Shown here: in pieces, positions 1 to 7,827 of the stretch
Numbering within the stretch: position 1 is the stretch's first letter
Layout of the letters: each line of letters begins with the position of its first letter
DNA from: Clostridium sp. UBA6758
Lineage (GTDB): Bacteria > Bacillota > Clostridia > Clostridiales > Clostridiaceae
Length of the DNA: 18,858 bases
Reading direction: 5' to 3'
Assembly: GCA_002453475.1 (NCBI GenBank)
Contig: DKGY01000006.1
Location: 372-19,229 of the forward strand
The notes under the pieces: model-generated
Database searches by the model: none
Seen by the model: the letters and a program-made list of their open reading frames with translations, nothing else
What the model was told of the DNA's origin: nothing
Position numbers and translations under genes: made by a program

Positions 1-2
1 AA

Positions 3-104
3 ACTCCCTCTGAAGCAAAGAATTCTGTTTATAAGAAATCCCCTTATCATTATAGGATGTATATAAAAGAAGAACAATTAAGGATATATATAGGAATATT
101 GTGA
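3..104 (+). CDS. Possible 3' end of a truncated reading frame, unrecognised
   Basis: A frame open from the left edge runs for 33 codons and ends at TGA 102-104; the peptide is rich in K, Y and I. I recognise no family and cannot see a start. It may be the tail of a gene lying outside the window or a chance open frame. Confidence is low because short open frames are common in AT-rich DNA. Confidence 0.2.
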   Translation, partial: TPSEAKNSVYKKSPYHYRMYIKEEQLRIYIGIL

Positions 105-368
105 TAAAATTAGATTTATAGGGTACATTGGATGTAATTGATGATTTTTACTATTTTAAAAGTGAATAAAAAATACATGAATTAGGATTAAGTAAAATAA
201 TTAAAGGTTTTAAAAATAAAAAAATTTAAATTGAATAGTTTAGACTTGTTCTAGGAACCTTAATTACAGTTATATCAATGGATTTGTTATTGAAGAACAT
301 AAAAATCTAAAAATATTGAAACTTATGAAAGTTAGTATAAAATATCAAATTAATGGAGTGATAATATA
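105..368. other. AT-rich intergenic region before the DUF503 gene
   Basis: No convincing gene lies here; all frames are broken by frequent stops. A weak promoter candidate is TTGTTC (246-251), an 18-base spacer and TTATAT (270-275). A ribosome binding site (GGAGTGAT, about 355-362) precedes the ATG at 369. No terminator or strong palindrome is visible. Confidence 0.4.
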
Positions 369-656
369 ATGAAAATATTACTTATGCGTGTTACGCTAAG
401 AGCCTCATGGGTACATTCTTTAAAGGAAAAGAGAATGGTTATAAAAAGTTTAATGCAAAGACTAAGAAATAAATTTAATATTTCTGTTGGTGAAGTTGAT
501 GAACAAGATATACATCAAACATTGGTTATAGGTATTGCAGGAGTTTGTGGAACATCAGCCCAAGTAGATTCTACCATGGAAAGTATAATAACATTTATAG
601 AAGAAAATACAGATGCCGAAATAATTAAAATTGAGAGTGAAGAAGATGTGTTTTGA
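369..656 (+). CDS. DUF503 (YlxP-like) family protein
   Basis: This 95-residue protein matches the small DUF503 family in length and layout. It starts with a short beta strand, then the conserved segment SLKEKRMVIKSLMQRLRNKF (about residues 18-37), then a V-x-E-V-D-E-Q-D segment. A long C-terminal helix ends in an acidic tail. In Bacillus the homologue YlxP sits between infB and rbfA in the translation operon, and the family's biochemical role is not settled. Here it stands alone, with no translation gene beside it, so it may be a second copy. The start is supported by GGAGTGAT just upstream. No terminator is visible after it. Confidence 0.85.
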   Translation: MKILLMRVTLRASWVHSLKEKRMVIKSLMQRLRNKFNISVGEVDEQDIHQTLVIGIAGVCGTSAQVDSTMESIITFIEENTDAEIIKIESEEDVF

Positions 657-783
657 TGCGATATTAAATGGTGGAAAATTTTAGAAGATATTTAAAAGGT
701 GAAGGTTACAACATGCATAGAGGAAATAAAATAATAAATATTAGTAACTCTTTATGTAATTGTATTCACGGTTATAAATTCCA

Positions 784-813
784 TTGACTTCATAGTTAAG
801 CTGTGGGTATTAT
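784..813 (+). promoter_or_regulatory. Sigma-A-type promoter of the ABC exporter operon
   Basis: TTGACT (784-789) is followed by an 18-base spacer and TATTAT (808-813). Both boxes are close to consensus, and the site is about 105 bases upstream of the first ABC gene, leaving a leader that contains two palindromes. Confidence 0.65.
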
Positions 814-829
814 ATTCTAATAGTGGTAA

Positions 830-868
830 ATAATTAAATTTAATTATAGAACAAATAATTAAATTATT
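830..868. promoter_or_regulatory. Tandem palindromes downstream of the ABC promoter, candidate operator
   Basis: ATAATTAAATTTAATTAT at 830-847 is a perfect 18-base palindrome. AATAATT-A-AATTATT at 854-868 is a second inverted repeat with a one-base centre. Both start with AAATAATTAAATT (828-840 and 853-865), so the two sites are also direct repeats 25 bases apart. Placement just after the -10 box would suit a repressor such as a MarR-type regulator, but no regulator gene is adjacent. The sites are pure A/T, so chance is a real alternative. Confidence 0.4.
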
Positions 869-917
869 AATTTATATTATCAGTATTAAAAAATATTTAC
901 AAAGGAGGAATTATAAA

Positions 918-2645
918 ATGAAATTAATTTTAAAGTATTTAAAAAATTATAAAATGCTTCTTATGATTAATATTATATCAGTATTTGGCTTTGCTTTAGT
1001 TGAGCTTGGAATACCAACTATTATGGCTAAAGTTATTGACAAGGGAATAGCTAATAGTGATATAAATTATATAAAAACCATGGGACTCATAATTGTAGTT
1101 ATTTCTATAATAGGTGTTTTAGGAACAATTTTATTAGGATATTGCTCATCTAAAATATCTACTAGTATAACTAGAGATATCAGAAACGATATATTTAAGA
1201 AATCACAAGAGTTTTCTCATAGTGAATATGATAGATTTGGTATATCATCAATGATTACTAGAACTACCAACGATGCATTCCAAGTAATGCAATTTATAAA
1301 TATATTACTGAGATTAGCGTTGATTACGCCAGTAATGTTTATAGTAAGCTTAGTGATGATACTTAAAACAAGTTCATCCTTATCAAGTATATTAGCTGTT
1401 ACATTACCATTTATAATTATTGGTGTATTCGTAATAGCTAAAATTTCTCATCCTTGGTCAGAAACACAGCAGAAAAATTTAGACAGATTAAATAGAATAT
1501 CAAGAGAAAATCTAACAGGAATCAGAGTAATTAGAGCTTTTGGTAATGATGATCATGAAAGAGAAAGGTTTGCTGAAACTAATAAGGATTATACTCAGAT
1601 TTCAAAGAAGCTTTTCAAGCTTATGTCTATATCTCAGCCAAGCTTCTTCTTAATACTTAATTTAGCAATCATAGCCATATTTTTGATTTCTAGTAATATG
1701 ATAAATGCGGGAACTCTTCAAGTTGGACAATTAGTTGCCTTTATAGAGTACTTATTCCATGCTATGTTTTCACTTATGTTATTTTCAACTGTATTTGTTA
1801 TGTATCCCAAAGCACAAGTTTCAGCTAATAGAATACAAGAGCTATTGGATGCTGAACCTATTATTAAGAATCCTGAGAATGGAATCAAGAGAAGTAATAA
1901 TGAAGGAACTGTAGAATTTGATAAAGTTACCTTTACTTATCCGGACGGAGAGGAAGCTGTTCTTAAAGATATTTCATTTAAAGCTAAAAAAGGAGAAACC
2001 ATTGCTTTTATAGGAAGTACTGGTAGTGGAAAAAGCACACTAATAAACCTAATTCCTAGATTTTATGATGTTACTGAAGGAAGTATAAAGATAGATGGAA
2101 TAGATATTAGAGAATATGATTTAAAGATTTTACGTAAAAAAATTGGATTTATACCTCAAAAGACTAGGTTATTTACAGGAAGTATAGATACAAATATTAG
2201 ATTTGGTAAAAAGAAAGCTACTGTAGAAGAGGTTGAATATTCTTCAAAGGTGGCTCAAGCTTATGACTTTATAATTAAAAAACCTAAGAAATTTGAGGAG
2301 TTAATAAGTGAAGGAGGAGGTAATGTATCTGGAGGTCAAAAGCAAAGAATATCTATTGCAAGAGCTATAATAAGAAGGCCTGCAATATATATTTTTGATG
2401 ATAGTTTTTCTGCCTTAGATTTTAAAACAGATGCTACTCTTAGAGCTAAGCTTAAAAAAGAAACCAAAGAGGCTGTAGTATTGATAGTTGCTCAAAGAAT
2501 AAGTTCTATTATGGATGCTAATAAAATTATAGTATTAAATGAAGGTGAAGTAGTTGGAATAGGAACTCATAGAGAGTTACTGAAAAATTGTGATATATAT
2601 AAAGAAATTGCATCATCACAATTAACAAAGGAGGAGTTGGCATAA
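918..2645 (+). CDS. ABC exporter subunit with degenerate ATP site (permease-ATPase half)
   Basis: This 575-residue half-transporter has an N-terminal six-helix exporter domain (about residues 1-310) and a C-terminal nucleotide-binding domain. Walker A is GSTGSGKST (366-374) and the ABC signature is VSGGQ (470-474, canonical). Walker B is IFDD (492-495), so the usual catalytic Glu is Asp495. The H-loop His is replaced by Gln526 (VAQR). This Asp/Gln pairing is the hallmark of the non-hydrolysing site in heterodimeric exporters such as TM287/288, BmrCD and LmrCD. It should pair with the next gene, whose ATG overlaps its stop by one base (TAATG). Such pairs usually export drugs, lipids or peptides; the substrate cannot be read here. 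A strong AAAGGAGG site fixes the start. Confidence 0.92.
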   Translation: MKLILKYLKNYKMLLMINIISVFGFALVELGIPTIMAKVIDKGIANSDINYIKTMGLIIVVISIIGVLGTILLGYCSSKISTSITRDIRNDIFKKSQEFSHSEYDRFGISSMITRTTNDAFQVMQFINILLRLALITPVMFIVSLVMILKTSSSLSSILAVTLPFIIIGVFVIAKISHPWSETQQKNLDRLNRISRENLTGIRVIRAFGNDDHERERFAETNKDYTQISKKLFKLMSISQPSFFLILNLAIIAIFLISSNMINAGTLQVGQLVAFIEYLFHAMFSLMLFSTVFVMYPKAQVSANRIQELLDAEPIIKNPENGIKRSNNEGTVEFDKVTFTYPDGEEAVLKDISFKAKKGETIAFIGSTGSGKSTLINLIPRFYDVTEGSIKIDGIDIREYDLKILRKKIGFIPQKTRLFTGSIDTNIRFGKKKATVEEVEYSSKVAQAYDFIIKKPKKFEELISEGGGNVSGGQKQRISIARAIIRRPAIYIFDDSFSALDFKTDATLRAKLKKETKEAVVLIVAQRISSIMDANKIIVLNEGEVVGIGTHRELLKNCDIYKEIASSQLTKEELA

Positions 2646-4432
2646 TGAAGAAGATTAAAAATACAGTAAGAAAAATTTCTCCCTTTGTAAAACCATATAA
2701 ATGGCCTTTTATAGGTGCCGTAATATTTGTAATTATAGCAGCGATTTTTACTGCTCTAGCTCCCATGACAGAAGGGTTAATTATAACTCAGCTTACTAAG
2801 GATGCCTTTGATATGGCGAAAGGAGTAGCAGGAGCTTCAGTAAATTTTAGTTATATAATAAAAATTTTAATAGTTTTAGCCTTTATATATGTAGGAGGTA
2901 CAGTATCAACCTATACAGCTAGCTTCATGCTAACTAATGCAATTCAAAATACCATGAGGGATTTAAGAAATACTGTTCAAGATAAAATTAGAAGATTACC
3001 AGTAAGTTATTTTGATAAAAATAGTTATGGAGATATATTAAGTCGTATTACAAATGATATAGATACCATATCTAATGCATTGCAGCAAAGTTTTGTTCAA
3101 GTAGTTAATGCAGTTCTTTCATTAACTTTAGCATTAATAATGATGTTTACAATAAATGTGAAGATGGCATTAGTAGCTATACTTATAATACCTATAAGTT
3201 ATGTCATATCAAGATTTATAGTTGGTAGATCACAGAAACTGTTTTATAAGCAACAAAAGGCTCTAGGAAACCTAAATGGTAAGGTTCAGGAGATGTATAC
3301 TGGCTTCAATGAGATAAAGCTATATGGAAAGCAAGATGATGCTATAAGAGAATTTGGAGGTATTAATCAAGAGCTTTGTAGTACTGGATTTAAAGCTCAA
3401 TTTATATCAAGTATAATGTCACCCCTAGTTTCTCTAGTAAGTTATTTAGGAATTGCAGCCATTGGAGTGCTAGGTGCAATTAATGCCATAGCCGGTGTCA
3501 TTACTGTAGGAAATCTACAAGCATTTATTCGTTATATATGGCAGATAAACCAACCTCTTTCTCAAGTAACACAGTTATCTTCAGCTATACAATCAGCCTT
3601 TGCTGCAGTAGATCGTGTATTTGAGATATTAAATGAAGAAGAGGAAATTCCAGATAAAGAGAATTCAATAAAATTAGAAAATCCACGTGGTAATGTTACC
3701 TTTGAACATGTTAAGTTTGGATATAGTGATGACAAACCATTAATAAAGGACTTAAGTGCACAGGTTAAGAGTGGACAGATGGTAGCTATTGTAGGTCCTA
3801 CAGGAGCAGGTAAAACTACTCTTATAAACTTACTTATGAGATTTTATGATGTCAGAGGTGGAGCTATAAAGATAGATGGAGTAGACATTAGAGACATGAA
3901 GAGAGAAGATTTGCGTTCAATCTTTGGAATGGTACTTCAAGATACATGGCTATATAATGGTACAATTTATGATAACATAAAGTATGGTAGATTTGATGCT
4001 ACTAAAGAGGAAGTAATAGAAGCTGCTAAGGTAGCTAATGTACATCACTTTATAAAAACTCTTCCTGATGGTTATAACATGTTTCTTAATGAAGAAGCAT
4101 CTAATATATCTCAAGGTGAAAAGCAGCTGTTAACTATTGCTAGAGCTATAATATCAGATCCAGCTATACTAATATTAGATGAAGCAACAAGCTCTGTAGA
4201 TACTAGACTAGAGCTATTACTTCAAAAAGCTATGAAGAATATAATGAAGGGAAGAACAAGTTTTGTTATCGCCCATAGACTTTCAACTATCCGTAGTGCA
4301 GATTTAATTTTAGTTATAGATGAAGGTAATATTATTGAGCAAGGAACCCACGAAGAGTTAATGGTAGAGGGTGGTTTCTATGAGAAACTTTATAATAGCC
4401 AATTTAGAAATAATGAAGAAATAAGTAGTTAA
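2645..4432 (+). CDS. ABC exporter subunit with catalytic ATP site (permease-ATPase half)
   Basis: This 595-residue partner has six predicted membrane helices (about residues 1-325) and an ATPase domain. Walker A is GPTGAGKTT (384-392). Walker B is ILDE with catalytic Glu513, and the H-loop His544 is present (IAHR). Its signature is changed to ISQGE (488-492) instead of LSGGQ. The consensus ATP site is therefore built from this subunit's Walker motifs plus the first subunit's VSGGQ, and the degenerate site from the opposite halves. The extracellular loop between helices 1 and 2 is longer than in the first subunit. Translation is probably coupled, since its AAGGAGG site lies inside the end of the upstream gene. 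A strong terminator follows at once, so the operon appears to be these two genes only. Confidence 0.93.
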   Translation: MKKIKNTVRKISPFVKPYKWPFIGAVIFVIIAAIFTALAPMTEGLIITQLTKDAFDMAKGVAGASVNFSYIIKILIVLAFIYVGGTVSTYTASFMLTNAIQNTMRDLRNTVQDKIRRLPVSYFDKNSYGDILSRITNDIDTISNALQQSFVQVVNAVLSLTLALIMMFTINVKMALVAILIIPISYVISRFIVGRSQKLFYKQQKALGNLNGKVQEMYTGFNEIKLYGKQDDAIREFGGINQELCSTGFKAQFISSIMSPLVSLVSYLGIAAIGVLGAINAIAGVITVGNLQAFIRYIWQINQPLSQVTQLSSAIQSAFAAVDRVFEILNEEEEIPDKENSIKLENPRGNVTFEHVKFGYSDDKPLIKDLSAQVKSGQMVAIVGPTGAGKTTLINLLMRFYDVRGGAIKIDGVDIRDMKREDLRSIFGMVLQDTWLYNGTIYDNIKYGRFDATKEEVIEAAKVANVHHFIKTLPDGYNMFLNEEASNISQGEKQLLTIARAIISDPAILILDEATSSVDTRLELLLQKAMKNIMKGRTSFVIAHRLSTIRSADLILVIDEGNIIEQGTHEELMVEGGFYEKLYNSQFRNNEEISS

Positions 4433-4441
4433 ATATTATTA

Positions 4442-4470
4442 AAAAACGTCTCTTTTTAAGAGACGTTTTT
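4442..4470 (+). terminator. Rho-independent terminator of the ABC operon
   Basis: The arms AAAAACGTCTCTT (4442-4454) and AAGAGACGTTTTT (4458-4470) pair perfectly around a TTT loop and are followed by more T-rich sequence. The A-tract on the left arm means it could act on both strands. Confidence 0.9.
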
Positions 4471-4739
4471 ATATTTTTTAAAATATACATGTATGGGACA
4501 ATACAACTTTAAATATAGATTTAATTTTATAATTTAAGCAACTAGATATCATGAAACCCGCACAGTGACAACAACTATTTAACTAGTTAAATAGTTTTAT
4601 AGTTTTATATTTAAATAGAAATATAGTTTAATAGCTTCATATTTAAATAGTTTATAGTTAAAACTCATTGAATTTTTATATTTAATTTACAATTAAATTA
4701 TTTTGTTATGAAATATATTGCGAAATAACCATAAAACTA
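4471..4739. repeat. Intergenic region with a 24-base perfect palindrome and repeated TTAAATAG motifs
   Basis: A perfect palindrome spans 4573-4596, with core CTATTTAACTAGTTAAATAG at 4575-4594. The dodecamer ATATTTAAATAG occurs at 4607-4618 and again at 4639-4650, and TTAAATAG lies at 4587-4594, 4611-4618 and 4643-4650. The region is upstream of the nucleotidase promoter, so these may be regulator binding sites. No gene is visible. Confidence 0.45.
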
Positions 4740-4768
4740 TTGAAAAGTAAAATAATGGAGAATACAAT
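4740..4768 (+). promoter_or_regulatory. Sigma-A-type promoter of the 5'-nucleotidase gene
   Basis: TTGAAA (4740-4745), a spacer of exactly 17 bases and TACAAT (4763-4768) make a good match to consensus. Transcription would start near 4775, giving a short leader before the ATG at 4840. That also argues against translation starting at the in-frame ATG at 4795, which has no ribosome binding site. Confidence 0.65.
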
Positions 4769-4839
4769 ATAAGATATGAGGAATATGGTCTACTATGTTC
4801 CTTATTAAATTTATTAAATTATATTTAGGGGGAAAGGGT

Positions 4840-6702
4840 ATGAAAGAGAAAAAAAGACTTACGGCGTTTATAATGTCATTATTTTTGTTTGCAACCTTAG
4901 TAATGCCAGTAAATATCACTAAGGCATATGCAGAAGATAATGACAAAATAAATAATAGCCAAGCCGTAGTTGGTGACGAAAGCAATGTAGAGGAACAATC
5001 ACTAGAGATTACTAATTTAAGTACAGGTAAAAAGATAGTAGATATCTTAAGCTTTAATGATTTCCATGGAAATGTATTGGAATCAGGTAAAAATATTGGA
5101 GCTGCAAAATTAGCAGGAGTTGTAAATGAATATAAAGCTAAAGCTAATACTGAATATGGTGTTATACCAGTATCAGCAGGAGATTTATATCAAGGTACTG
5201 CTATTTCCAACCTCACCACTGGTAAACCAGTAACAGCTATGGCTAAGGCTATGGGTCTTGAAGCATCTGCCATAGGTAATCATGAATTTGACTGGGGTGT
5301 TGATAATATTAATACTTGGGCAAATGAGGGTGGATTCTCATTTTTAGCTGCAAATATAGTTAAAAAAGGCACTGAAGAAAAAGTAAGCTATGCACAGCCA
5401 TATAAAGTAGTTGAGAGAAATGGAGTAAAAATAGGTTTAATAGGAATTTCTACTCCAGAAACAGCAACTTCTACTTTAGCTGAAAATGTAAAAGATGTAG
5501 ATTTCTTAGATCCAGTAAAAACTGTTGCTAAATGGAATAAAGTACTTAGAGAAACAGAAAAGGTTAATGCTGTAGTAGTTATAGCACATGCTGGAGCATA
5601 TCAAGATAGTAATACAAAAGAAATAACTGGAGAAGCTGCTGATATAGCAAAAGTTGAAGGTGTAGATGCTGTAATTGCAGGTCATAACCATGCTGTAGTT
5701 TCAGGAGAGGTTAATGGAGTGCCAGTAGTAGAAGGTGGATACAATGGTAGAGCCTTAGCTAAACTTACATTTACCTTTGATGATAGCAATAAACTTCTAG
5801 ACGTAGAACCTAGTGTTGGTGTGTTTCTAGGTAAAGAGGCCACCCTTCCAGTAGATGAAAATGTACTAAAGGAAGTAACGAATATAAAGGAAGGTTTAAG
5901 TGAAATATTAGGTAAAAAGGTAACGTCACTTAAAGAACGTTTAAGTCATGATGATAAAAATACTGCAGTAACTCCACTTGGTGTAACTGTAGCAGAAACT
6001 ATGAGAAAAATAGTAGGAACTGAAATAGCTGTAACTAATGGTGGTGGAATTAGAAGAAGCCTAGAACAAGGAGATGTCACTGTTGGTGATATGTACGAAA
6101 TTCTTCCTTTTGATAACACTATAGTAACTCTTGATGTTAAGGGTTCAGACCTATATAGAATCATAGAACACGGAATTAATACTGATGGATTTGCATGGGG
6201 TCAATTTGCAGGTATAAAAGTTTGGTATAGCCAAGAAGATGGCAAAGTTTCATCTATAAGATTAAATGATGGAACTAAAATTGATATGGATAAATACTAT
6301 TCTGTAGCAATAAATGACTTTATGTTAACAGGTGGAGATAAATATGACTTCTCTAATGCTATAAATGCAGTTAACACAAATGTAGTTATGAGAGATGCAA
6401 TGGCTGAAGATTGGAATAAAAATGGTGCTCCTGAGGTAGACTTTAATATTTTAGTAGCAGGAGAAGATACAACTGTAGATAAGCCTACAGAAGAAGAAAA
6501 ACCAACAGAACCCAACGTACCAGAAGAAGAAAATAATCCATCAATCCCAAATACTAATAAACCAAGCAATCCAAGTAAACCAGGTAAACCAAGTAAATTA
6601 CCTCAAACTGGTGCTCCAATAACATCAGATGTATTTGGAACTATGGGAATTATGGCAATTGCTCTAGGTGGATATATAGTTAAAAAGAAAAAATCAGCAT
6701 AA
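4840..6702 (+). CDS. Secreted, LPXTG-anchored 5'-nucleotidase / metallophosphatase
   Basis: This 620-residue surface enzyme should release nucleosides and phosphate from extracellular nucleotides. A signal peptide covers residues 1-31 with an AYA cleavage site. The calcineurin-like metal-binding motifs are D68...NDFHG (73-77), GD (Asp115), GNHEFD (Asn147, His148), AHAG (His250) and GHNH (His282, His284). The C-terminal nucleotide-binding domain starts about residue 360 and contains NGGGIRR (400-406). A Pro/Glu/Lys-rich wall spacer follows, then the sortase signal LPQTG (587-591), a hydrophobic helix and a KKKK tail. I chose the ATG at 4840 because AGGGGG (4827-4832) lies 7 bases upstream and the signal peptide begins there; an ATG 15 codons earlier lacks a site. 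It has its own promoter and terminator, so it is monocistronic. Confidence 0.93.
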   Translation: MKEKKRLTAFIMSLFLFATLVMPVNITKAYAEDNDKINNSQAVVGDESNVEEQSLEITNLSTGKKIVDILSFNDFHGNVLESGKNIGAAKLAGVVNEYKAKANTEYGVIPVSAGDLYQGTAISNLTTGKPVTAMAKAMGLEASAIGNHEFDWGVDNINTWANEGGFSFLAANIVKKGTEEKVSYAQPYKVVERNGVKIGLIGISTPETATSTLAENVKDVDFLDPVKTVAKWNKVLRETEKVNAVVVIAHAGAYQDSNTKEITGEAADIAKVEGVDAVIAGHNHAVVSGEVNGVPVVEGGYNGRALAKLTFTFDDSNKLLDVEPSVGVFLGKEATLPVDENVLKEVTNIKEGLSEILGKKVTSLKERLSHDDKNTAVTPLGVTVAETMRKIVGTEIAVTNGGGIRRSLEQGDVTVGDMYEILPFDNTIVTLDVKGSDLYRIIEHGINTDGFAWGQFAGIKVWYSQEDGKVSSIRLNDGTKIDMDKYYSVAINDFMLTGGDKYDFSNAINAVNTNVVMRDAMAEDWNKNGAPEVDFNILVAGEDTTVDKPTEEEKPTEPNVPEEENNPSIPNTNKPSNPSKPGKPSKLPQTGAPITSDVFGTMGIMAIALGGYIVKKKKSA

Positions 6703-6712
6703 TAATTAGAGT

Positions 6713-6757
6713 AACTACCTACTAGTAGAAGATATTTTTACTAGCAGGTAGTTTTTT
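6713..6757 (+). terminator. Rho-independent terminator after the 5'-nucleotidase gene
   Basis: AACTACCT-A-CTAGTA (6713-6727) pairs with TACTAG-C-AGGTAGTT (6739-6753), with one A-C mismatch, and is followed by a T run. Confidence 0.85.
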
Positions 6758-7002
6758 ATTATCACTTTTTAATTATTATATGAGTTTGAATTAAGAAGCA
6801 ATTTTCCACAAAAATGTGAGTAACATTATAAAAATAATCATAAGGTTACAGATGGAATTAAACTGGCATAGATATTTTGTAAAATATCTACATATTGATG
6901 GTAAAAGGGAAGTTTATACTATCCCTTTTTTATTATGCAGTTTTAGGGTAAGATAGAGGGTAGTGATAGGACTAAAGAAAAATAAAGCAATGGAGGGATA
7001 TA
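6758..7002. other. Intergenic region before the PHP gene, with palindrome and internal terminator
   Basis: No gene is called in this 245-base stretch. TAGATATTT (6869-6877) and its complement up to 6890 form a 22-base inverted repeat with a two-base centre. A separate hairpin with a T run lies at 6903-6930. Two terminators about 150 bases apart with no gene between them hint at a short transcript or an attenuated leader. The PHP gene's ribosome binding site is GGAGGGA, shortly before 7003. Confidence 0.4.
6903..6930 (+). terminator. Hairpin with T run upstream of the PHP gene
   Basis: AAAAGGGA (6903-6910) pairs with TCCCTTTT (6922-6929). The inner bases AGT and ACT can extend the stem with one bulged A, and T-rich sequence follows. 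It looks like an intrinsic terminator, yet no open gene ends just before it, so it may end a small RNA or attenuate the PHP transcript. Confidence 0.6.
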
Positions 7003-7716
7003 ATGAAAGCTTTAATGGATTTACATACGCATACTATTTCTAGTGGGCATGCTTATAGTACTTTAAAGGAAAATATTGAGGAAGCTAGAGATAAGGGGCT
7101 AAAGGTCCTTGGAGTTTCTGATCATGCTATATCTATGCCAGGTACAGCTCATGAATATTATTTTAATAATTTAAAGGTGATTAAGGATGAAATTATGGGA
7201 GTTAGAATTCTAAAGGGAATAGAAGCTAACATAATGGATTATGAAGGTAGAATAGATGTGCAAGAGGAGCTGGCACTAGAGCTTGATTATGTCATAGCTA
7301 GTATGCATCCACCTTGTATAACACCAGGAACCATTGAGGAAAATACTAATGCTTTAATAAAGGTTATGGATAATCCTTATGTTAAAATCATAGGTCATCC
7401 TGATGATAGTAGATTTCCTTTGGATTATGAAAAAGTAGTATTAGCGGCTAAAGAAAAAAATATGGTTTTTGAAATGAATAATACATCCATATCTCCAAAG
7501 AGTTTTAGACGTAATGCTAGAGAAAATCAAACGACTCTATTAAACCTATGTAGAAAACATGGAGTTAAAATAATCATGGGAAGTGATGCTCATATTTATT
7601 ATGATGTAGGAGAGTTTTCATCATGTTATGAGTTGCTTAAGGAAATAAATTTTCCCGAAGAACTTGTTTTAAACTTTAATATGGATTCCTTAGAGTATGT
7701 ATTAGGGAAAAGATAA
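7003..7716 (+). CDS. PHP-domain phosphatase / metal-dependent hydrolase (YcdX-like)
   Basis: This 237-residue protein matches the YcdX branch of the PHP superfamily in length and metal ligands. They are H8 and H10 (DLHTHT), H16, H41 (SDH), E74 (KGIEAN), H102 (SMHPP), H132 (GHPDD), D195 and H197 (SDAH). The spacing closely follows the trinuclear zinc site known for E. coli YcdX. The family hydrolyses phosphate esters; some members act as histidinol phosphatases, but no histidine gene is nearby, so the substrate is open. It is cytoplasmic, with no signal peptide. It appears monocistronic, lying between the hairpin at 6903 and the terminator at 7720. Confidence 0.88.
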   Translation: MKALMDLHTHTISSGHAYSTLKENIEEARDKGLKVLGVSDHAISMPGTAHEYYFNNLKVIKDEIMGVRILKGIEANIMDYEGRIDVQEELALELDYVIASMHPPCITPGTIEENTNALIKVMDNPYVKIIGHPDDSRFPLDYEKVVLAAKEKNMVFEMNNTSISPKSFRRNARENQTTLLNLCRKHGVKIIMGSDAHIYYDVGEFSSCYELLKEINFPEELVLNFNMDSLEYVLGKR

Positions 7717-7719
7717 TAT

Positions 7720-7770
7720 AAAGTGGTATATCAACAAAATGTTATGTTTGTGTGGATATATCACTTTTAT
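7720..7770 (+). terminator. Rho-independent terminator after the PHP gene
   Basis: AAAGTGGTATATC (7720-7732) pairs with GATATATCACTTT (7755-7767), including one G-T wobble. The loop can fold further through ACAAA/TTTGT, and TTAT follows. The stem is long but the T tract is short. Confidence 0.7.
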
Positions 7771-7827
7771 TAATAATTAATTGTGTATAAAATCCCTAAA
7801 ATGGAATACTATTTATGAGGTGATTTT

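Larger units (their letters stand above)
657..917. other. Leader region of the ABC exporter
   Basis: This 261-base gap holds a promoter and two palindromes (listed separately) and the ribosome binding site AAAGGAGGAA just before the ATG at 918. A 24-codon reading frame at 713-787 has an AAGGTGA site upstream but encodes nothing I recognise and runs into the -35 box, so I do not call it a gene. Confidence 0.5.

Noticed and set aside
713..787. A 24-codon reading frame with an AAGGTGA site upstream, before the ABC operon.
   Set aside because: It is short, encodes no recognisable peptide, and overlaps the -35 box of the ABC promoter. No second line of evidence supports it.
2527..2766. Minus-strand open frames, for example across the junction of the two ABC genes, and others inside the nucleotidase, PepD and OPT genes.
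   Set aside because: They lie opposite well-supported coding sequence, lack ribosome binding sites and resemble no family. They are products of AT-rich codon use.
4795..4839. In-frame ATG 15 codons upstream of the nucleotidase start.
   Set aside because: It has no ribosome binding site and would place extra residues before a well-formed signal peptide that starts at 4840.
6816..6956. An open frame of about 46 codons from GTG 6816 running through the palindrome and hairpin region.
   Set aside because: No ribosome binding site, no family likeness, and it reads through a terminator-like hairpin.
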